From Rhizobium sp. BK251 (GTDB lineage Bacteria; Pseudomonadota; Alphaproteobacteria; Rhizobiales; Rhizobiaceae), in contig NZ_SLUQ01000002.1 of NCBI RefSeq assembly GCF_004345245.1, positions 558,001 to 622,000 on the forward strand: a stretch of DNA of 64,000 nucleotides. The letters are read 5' to 3'. The translations under genes were made by a program, and so were the position numbers. Below are positions 58,811-64,000 of this stretch, piece after piece. The notes under the pieces were generated by a model. The model made no database searches, had not been told where the DNA came from, and saw only the letters and a list, made by a program, of their open reading frames with translations. Position 1 is the first letter of the stretch; each line of letters begins with the position of its first letter.

Positions 58811-59983
58811 ATGCAAGTTTGGAAGCAGTCTGTCCTGTCCGTTGTTGTCCTGTTGGCCGGTGTGGCCGGCTGGGTGGCCTTTGTGCCCGGGGCAGGCGAA
58901 GGGCTGGAAAAGATAGGTGTGCCAGCGCGGCTGGTCGGCCTTGTCGCGCCCAAGGGTGCCGAGACGGCGGGCGAAGGTGCCGGCGGGCAAGGGCAGGGAC
59001 GCCGTGAAGGCGGGCGCAACGCGGCGCCAATGGTCGTAACCCAGGCCGTGGTGCGCGGCGTCGTCAACGACCGACTGAGTGCAATCGGCACGGGCGACGC
59101 GATCCGTTCCGTGGCGGTTACGCCGCAGGCAACAGGCACGATCCGCGAAATCCTCATCAAGTCGGGTGACCGGGTGAAGCACGGCCAGGTGCTTGCCAAG
59201 CTCGACAGCGAGGAACAGATCATTTCCCGCGGCCAGGCAGAGGTGGCGCTGAAGAGCGCCGTCGAGAAGTCGCAGCTCTACCACAACATCAAGTCCAGCG
59301 TTTCGCGCATGGATGTCTTCGATGCGGAGATCGCCGAGCAGGGCGCGCGGCTGCAGCTCCAGGCCGCCGAACTCAACCTCGCACGGCGCGACATCGTCGC
59401 CCCGATCGACGGCATCGTCGGCATCGTTCCCGTCAATATCGGTGACAACGTCACCACGACGACCAGCATCGTGACGCTGGACGACCGGTCCGAAGTGCTG
59501 GTCGATTACTGGGTGCCGGAGCGTTTCGCGAATACGATCGAAGTAGGACTTCCGGTGGAAGCGACGTCGGTGGCGCGGCCGGGCCAGGTCTTTAAGGGCG
59601 TCGTCGAAGCGATCGACAACCGCATCGATGCTGCAAGCCGCACGATGCATATCAGGGCGCGCATCGACAACAAGGCCGACGAGCTGCGTGCCGGCATGTC
59701 GTTCAACGTTACCATGCGTTTTGCAGGGCAGAGCTATCCGGCCGTCGATCCCCTGTCCGTGCAGTGGGATTCGGAAGGTTCTTTCGTCTGGCAGGTGAAG
59801 GACGGCAAGTCGGAGAAGGTGCGCGTGACGATCGTCCAGCGCAATCCCGACCGCGTGCTCGTGGCGGGCGACCTCCAGGATGGTGACGCCATCGTCACCG
59901 AGGGACTGCAGCGGGTGCGCGTGGGCGGCAACGTCCGGGTCGCCAGTGAACTCGCAGAGAATGCCGGGGTCGCGACACAATGA
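58811..59983 (+). CDS. RND efflux periplasmic adaptor (membrane fusion protein)
   Basis: The 390-residue protein has an N-terminal membrane anchor (about 8-25) and a Gly/Arg-rich linker (GGQGQGRREGGRNA). It then has the biotinyl-lipoyl-like domain (GTIREILIKSGDRVKHGQVLAKLD and IVAPIDGIVG), a short helical hairpin and beta-barrel domains. It bridges the inner-membrane RND pump to an outer-membrane channel, which is not encoded here. CGGAG precedes the start. Its stop overlaps the permease start by 4 bp (ATGA). Confidence 0.93.
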   Translation: MQVWKQSVLSVVVLLAGVAGWVAFVPGAGEGLEKIGVPARLVGLVAPKGAETAGEGAGGQGQGRREGGRNAAPMVVTQAVVRGVVNDRLSAIGTGDAIRSVAVTPQATGTIREILIKSGDRVKHGQVLAKLDSEEQIISRGQAEVALKSAVEKSQLYHNIKSSVSRMDVFDAEIAEQGARLQLQAAELNLARRDIVAPIDGIVGIVPVNIGDNVTTTTSIVTLDDRSEVLVDYWVPERFANTIEVGLPVEATSVARPGQVFKGVVEAIDNRIDAASRTMHIRARIDNKADELRAGMSFNVTMRFAGQSYPAVDPLSVQWDSEGSFVWQVKDGKSEKVRVTIVQRNPDRVLVAGDLQDGDAIVTEGLQRVRVGGNVRVASELAENAGVATQ

Positions 59984-62900
59984 GCGCAACCGGCGAGCCT
60001 CATCCCCAGCCGGCCTCCGGCAAGCAGACCTTTACCGCACTCTTCGTTCGTCGCCCCATCTTGGCGCTGGTCTTCAACACGCTTCTCGTCGTCGCTGGCC
60101 TCGCGGCCTATTTCGGCGTCGAGGTTCGCGAGCTTCCCGACGTCGACCGGCCGGTCGTGACGGTGCGTACGACATTCGACGGCGCATCGCCGCAGACGAT
60201 CGACCAGGAGTTGACGAAGGTGATCGAAGGCGCGGTAGCGCGCGTCAGTGGCCTGAAGTCGATTTCCTCCAGCTCGCAGTTCGGCTCCAGCCGGGTGACA
60301 ATCGAATTTTCCGACGCCACCGATCTCGCCGTTGCCGCCAATGACGTGCGGGACGCGATCGGCCGCATCAGCGGCCAGCTGCCCGACGAAGCCGACCCGC
60401 CGCAGATCGTCAAGGCCGATTCGGATTCGCAGCCGATCATGCGGCTTGCCGTAACGTCCAGCAAACTCTCGATGGACGATCTCACGCTGCTCGTCGACAA
60501 CGAGATCATCGACCGTCTTGCTTCCGTCGAGGGCGTGGCCGATGTCGAAACCTATGGCGACCAGGAAAAGGTCTTTCGCGTTGACGTGGACCAGGGCGCG
60601 CTTGCAAGCCGCGGCCTGACGATCGGCGACCTGACCGAGGCGCTTTCCAGCTCGGCGCTCGATGTACCGGCCGGCTCGCTCAAGAGCACGACGCAGGACA
60701 TCGTGGTGCGGGCGACCGCCAACCTGCAGAAGCCCGAGGATTTCTCGAACCTCATCGTCGACGACAAGGTGCGGCTGGGCGACGTGGCGACTGTCACCCT
60801 CGGGCCGAGGGACGGGACGACGGCGCTGCGCTCGAATGGCGTGCCCGGCATCGGGCTCGGCATTATCCGCCAGGCGCAATCCAATACGCTCAACATTTCG
60901 AACGGCGTAAAGGCGGCCGTGGCACAGCTTTCGAAGACGCTGCCGGAGGGCACGCGGATCGCGATCACCAGCGACGACGCCGTCTTCATTCAGGGCGCCA
61001 TCCATGAAGTCGTCCTGGCACTCGTTCTCGCTGCGGTCATCGTCATTGGCGTCATCTACCTGTTCCTGCGAGACTGGCGGGCGACGCTCATTCCGGCGGT
61101 AACGATGCCGGTCGCCCTGATCGGCACGCTGGCGGCTATCTACATGGTCGGTTTCTCGATCAACATCCTGACGCTGCTTGCAATCGTGCTTGCAACCGGC
61201 CTCGTCGTCGACGACGCGATCGTCGTCCTGGAGAATATCGTGCGTCGCCGCTCGGAAGGCATGGGGCCGCGCGCCGCGGCGGTTCTCGGCACGCGCGAGG
61301 TCTTCTTCGCGGTGATTGCGACCACGGCGACGCTTGCCGCGGTATTCATTCCGCTTTCATTCCTGCCGGGGCAGGTCGGTGGCCTCTTCCGCGAGTTCGG
61401 TTTCGTGCTTGCCTTCTCGGTCGGCCTGTCGTCGCTGGTCGCCCTGACGCTTTGCCCGATGCTCGCCTCGCGCATGTTGACCAGGGAAATGTTGGAGGAT
61501 CACGGCGCTCTCGGACGCTTCGGCGAAGCCTTCGCCAGCCTCTACCAGTGGTCGCTCAGGGCATGCCTCAATGCGCCTCTCGTCGTCATCGTCGCATCGA
61601 CCCTGTTCGGGGCGGCGGCGGTTTTCGCATTCACGACGGTGAAGAGTGAGCTGACGCCGAACGAGGACCGGGCGATGGTCATGATGCGGCTGACGGCGCC
61701 GCAGGGCTCGAGCCTCGATTACACGCGCGACCAGCTCCAGCGCGTCGAGGAATACCTGCAGCCCCTCGTCGACAGCGGTGATATCCGCAACATCTTCTCG
61801 ATCTCCGGCCAGGGAGGCTCCGCCAATAGCGGCTTCATGGTGCTGACGCTTGCCCCCTGGAGCGAACGCGATCGGACGCAGGCCGAGATCGTTGCCGATA
61901 TCAACCGGGCCGCCTATCGTGTGCCGGCGCTACGCGGCAACGCGATCTCCTCCAACAGCCTTCGCATCCGCGGGGCGGGCAACGGCTTGCAGATGGCGCT
62001 GGTCGGCAACGACCACGAGGCACTCACGGCCGCGGCCGCGAAGCTCGTCCAGGCGATCGATGCCACCGGCCAATACGACACGCCGCGGCTGACCAACGAG
62101 CCGACGCAGGCGCAGGTTTCCGTCGCCATAGATCGCGAACGCGCCTCCGATCTCGGGATCGACATCACCGGCCTCTCGACGGCCATGCAATCGCTTCTCG
62201 AGGGCCGGTCGGTCGTCGATGTCTTCGTGGCCGGCGAAGCATATCCCGTCCTCCTGGCTTCCACGACCCGGCCGATCGACGATCCGACCGATCTCGAGAA
62301 CGTCTTCCTGAAGACGGGCGACGGCAAGATCGTGCCGATGTCGGTGATCGCGAGCCTCAAGGAAGGCGCCGTCGCACCACAGCTTAACCGAGAACAGCAG
62401 CTCGCCTCCGTCGCGATAACCGCGGGCCTGAAGCCCGGAATGTCGCTTGGCGATGCCGTCAAGCAGGTGACAGAGCTTGCGCAGCCGCTCCTTCCGCCCG
62501 GCGCCCGGCTGATACCGCTCGCCGAGGCAGCGACGCTGGAGGAGAATTCGAGCGGCATGGCGCTGACCTTCGGCTTTGCCATCGTCATTATCTTCCTCGT
62601 CCTGGCGGCGCAATTCGAGAGCGTTCTTTCCTCGGTGATCATCATGTCGACGGTGCCGCTCGGGCTTGCCTGTGCTGTCTTTGCGCTGATCATCACGGGC
62701 TCGAGCCTCAACATCTACAGCCAGATCGGCCTCGTGCTGCTTGTCGGTGTGATGGCGAAGAATGGCATCCTCATCGTCGAATTCGCAAACCAGCTGCGCG
62801 ACCGGGGCGAGGGCGTGCGCTCGGCCATCGAGAAGGCCTGCGCGCTGCGCCTGCGTCCGGTAATGATGACGATGATCGCCACCATCCTGGGCGGCGTTCC

Positions 62901-63138
62901 GCTGGTGTTCGCGCATGGTGCCGGCGCGGAGGCGCGAGTTGCGCTCGGATGGGTCATCGTGGGCGGGCTCGGATTTGCAACGCTCGTGACATTGTTCATC
63001 ACGCCGGTTGCCTATCTGCTGATCGCGCGCTTCGCCAAGCCGCAATCCCACGAGGAAGCGCGGCTGCACGAGGAGATGTCAGTTGCGACTCGCCCGAGGC
63101 CGGTGCCGGATCCCGGTCATCTCGAGGCGGCGGAATAA
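59980..63138 (+). CDS. RND multidrug efflux permease (HAE1/AcrB family)
   Basis: The 1052-residue inner-membrane proton antiporter has twelve helices and two large periplasmic loops. Helix 4 carries the proton-relay pair Asp411-Asp412 in GLVVDDAIVVLENI. FVRRPILALVFNTLLVVAGL opens the first helix. VGVMAKNGILIVEFANQLRDRG is the matching second-half motif. It is probably an exporter of hydrophobic toxins, drugs or plant compounds together with the adaptor. No outer-membrane factor follows, so a TolC-like protein encoded elsewhere is expected. Confidence 0.95.
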   Translation: MSATGEPHPQPASGKQTFTALFVRRPILALVFNTLLVVAGLAAYFGVEVRELPDVDRPVVTVRTTFDGASPQTIDQELTKVIEGAVARVSGLKSISSSSQFGSSRVTIEFSDATDLAVAANDVRDAIGRISGQLPDEADPPQIVKADSDSQPIMRLAVTSSKLSMDDLTLLVDNEIIDRLASVEGVADVETYGDQEKVFRVDVDQGALASRGLTIGDLTEALSSSALDVPAGSLKSTTQDIVVRATANLQKPEDFSNLIVDDKVRLGDVATVTLGPRDGTTALRSNGVPGIGLGIIRQAQSNTLNISNGVKAAVAQLSKTLPEGTRIAITSDDAVFIQGAIHEVVLALVLAAVIVIGVIYLFLRDWRATLIPAVTMPVALIGTLAAIYMVGFSINILTLLAIVLATGLVVDDAIVVLENIVRRRSEGMGPRAAAVLGTREVFFAVIATTATLAAVFIPLSFLPGQVGGLFREFGFVLAFSVGLSSLVALTLCPMLASRMLTREMLEDHGALGRFGEAFASLYQWSLRACLNAPLVVIVASTLFGAAAVFAFTTVKSELTPNEDRAMVMMRLTAPQGSSLDYTRDQLQRVEEYLQPLVDSGDIRNIFSISGQGGSANSGFMVLTLAPWSERDRTQAEIVADINRAAYRVPALRGNAISSNSLRIRGAGNGLQMALVGNDHEALTAAAAKLVQAIDATGQYDTPRLTNEPTQAQVSVAIDRERASDLGIDITGLSTAMQSLLEGRSVVDVFVAGEAYPVLLASTTRPIDDPTDLENVFLKTGDGKIVPMSVIASLKEGAVAPQLNREQQLASVAITAGLKPGMSLGDAVKQVTELAQPLLPPGARLIPLAEAATLEENSSGMALTFGFAIVIIFLVLAAQFESVLSSVIIMSTVPLGLACAVFALIITGSSLNIYSQIGLVLLVGVMAKNGILIVEFANQLRDRGEGVRSAIEKACALRLRPVMMTMIATILGGVPLVFAHGAGAEARVALGWVIVGGLGFATLVTLFITPVAYLLIARFAKPQSHEEARLHEEMSVATRPRPVPDPGHLEAAE

Positions 63139-63406
63139 TTCTAGACCTTTAAGTCGCAGCAGCGCCGCTGTTCCTCCGTTCGGCGGCGCGCTCTGCATGG
63201 TCAACGGGGAATTGCGAAACAGCGTAAACCGATCCTGATTGTTAGCTGTTTCTTAAGTGTAAAACGCAATGATTGCACTGTGACCGAAAGAGCCTCCAGC
63301 GTTTCGGAGGATCGATTTTCCGCTGCTCCCAGCGCCCGGACATGATGTTTCGCGGACCGGTCATTGTCAGTTTGTTGCGTATAGTTGTGTTCGGAGTTTC
63401 AGTCCC

Positions 63407-64000
63407 GTGAGTATCTTTCAACGCACATCGGTCGATGCGGCGCTGCATATCGTGCGCGATATCAACCGAAATCTGACGCAGACGCAAAACCGGGTGTCGA
63501 CCGGACTGCGCGTCGAGAAGGCCCGCGACAACGCTGCCTACTGGGCGGTCGCCACGACCGCACGTTCGGATAACAAGGCGCATGCCGCCATCCAGGACGC
63601 GCTTGGGATCGCCGCTGCAACCATGGGCACGGCGTACACGGCAGTGGCCGCCGCAAGCGACCTTGTCTCCGCGATCAAGGCGAAGCTGGTGGCGGCGACC
63701 GAGGATGGTATCGACAAGGAAAAGATCGACGCGGAGATTACGCAGCTCAAGGCGCAGCTGCGTACGGTGTCAGAGTCTGCGAGTTTCAACGGTGACAATT
63801 GGGTCGTCCTGACGGATGAGGACAATCCGACGCGACCGAAGCAGATCCCGGCTTCCTACATTCGCGCAGCCGACGGCACGGTATCGATCGACACGCTTTC
63901 CTACCACATCGACCTTCCTTCGACCGGCGTGACGACATCGCAGGATGCGCGCTACATGGTCGATGATCGCAGCGGCGGGACCGGCGAATACGGTGCCTTG
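63407..64000 (+). CDS. Flagellin, N-terminal part (runs off the window)
   Basis: The frame from GTG 63407 is open to the window end (198 codons). It encodes a flagellin D0/D1 N-terminus: NRVSTGLRVEKARDNAAYW, ATTARSDNKAHAAIQDALG, TAYTAVAAASD and IKAKLVAATEDG, then SASFNGDNW. These match the rhizobial complex-flagellin pattern, but the first residues (MSIFQRTSVDAALHIVRDI) differ from the usual MTSILTN start. GGAG lies ten bases before the GTG. The gene is far from other flagellar genes in this window, so it may be an accessory flagellin. The C-terminal half is not seen. Confidence 0.9.
   Translation, partial: MSIFQRTSVDAALHIVRDINRNLTQTQNRVSTGLRVEKARDNAAYWAVATTARSDNKAHAAIQDALGIAAATMGTAYTAVAAASDLVSAIKAKLVAATEDGIDKEKIDAEITQLKAQLRTVSESASFNGDNWVVLTDEDNPTRPKQIPASYIRAADGTVSIDTLSYHIDLPSTGVTTSQDARYMVDDRSGGTGEYGAL

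Overview
The window is a chromosomal stretch of a high-GC alphaproteobacterium of the Rhizobiaceae, most likely Sinorhizobium/Ensifer or a close relative. Four things point there: a complete division and cell-wall (dcw) cluster whose FtsZ carries a very long linker; a btaAB pair for phosphorus-free betaine lipids; a PPi-type phosphofructokinase; and a flagellin whose N-terminus has rhizobial signatures. No transposon, prophage, CRISPR array or tRNA was seen. The genus is inferred from remembered gene order and protein resemblance, not from a search.

Layout. (1) 1-14.1 kb: a partial EamA-type transporter, a KefB-type antiporter, an MltB transglycosylase, a GH25 muramidase lipoprotein, btaB-btaA with a candidate PHO box, a serine hydrolase, an SLT lipoprotein, a LysE exporter, PPi-phosphofructokinase, a TerB/DnaJ protein overlapping an AmpD-like amidase, and another SLT protein. 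(2) 14.1-15.8 kb: a decayed FAD-oxidoreductase pseudogene that keeps an operator-like palindrome, then RNase P RNA (rnpB) and the mraZ leader. (3) 15.8-38.9 kb: the dcw cluster mraZ-rsmH-ftsL-ftsI-murE-murF-mraY-murD-ftsW-murG-murC-murB, interrupted by two opposite-strand genes (a Tat-exported metallophosphoesterase and an MHS transporter), then ddl-ftsQ-ftsA-ftsZ and lpxC. (4) 39-44 kb: bamD-recN and ligA. (5) 44-49.6 kb: a GNAT acetyltransferase with a structured leader, an exonuclease, creA, a Tyr/Gly-rich exported protein, an orphan cheW, a SCO protein, prmA and a 56-residue gene. (6) 49.7-58.5 kb: aminopeptidase P, azlCD, a DUF2164 protein, panC-panB, nicotinamidase, a small membrane protein and a UvrD/PcrA helicase. 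(7) 58.5-64 kb: a two-gene RND efflux operon with a 24-bp palindrome upstream, and the start of a lone flagellin.

Functionally the window is dominated by envelope growth. Precursor synthesis (MurB-G, MraY, Ddl), septal polymerisation (FtsW, FtsI), the division ring (FtsZ, FtsA, FtsQ, FtsL), lipid A commitment (LpxC) and outer-membrane assembly (BamD) are next to at least five enzymes that cut or recycle murein. Most dcw genes are joined by 1-4 bp overlaps or very short gaps, which suggests one main transcript from the mraZ leader to murB and a second from ddl to ftsA or ftsZ.

I found no wholly new multi-gene system. The less explained signals are regulatory or small: three 31-bp-phased repeats between cheW and the SCO gene, a 56-aa gene with its own promoter and terminator, a Shine-Dalgarno-sequestering leader before the GNAT gene, and palindromic operators before the RND pump and the oxidoreductase remnant. 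Promoter, operator and sRNA calls were made by eye and are hypotheses.
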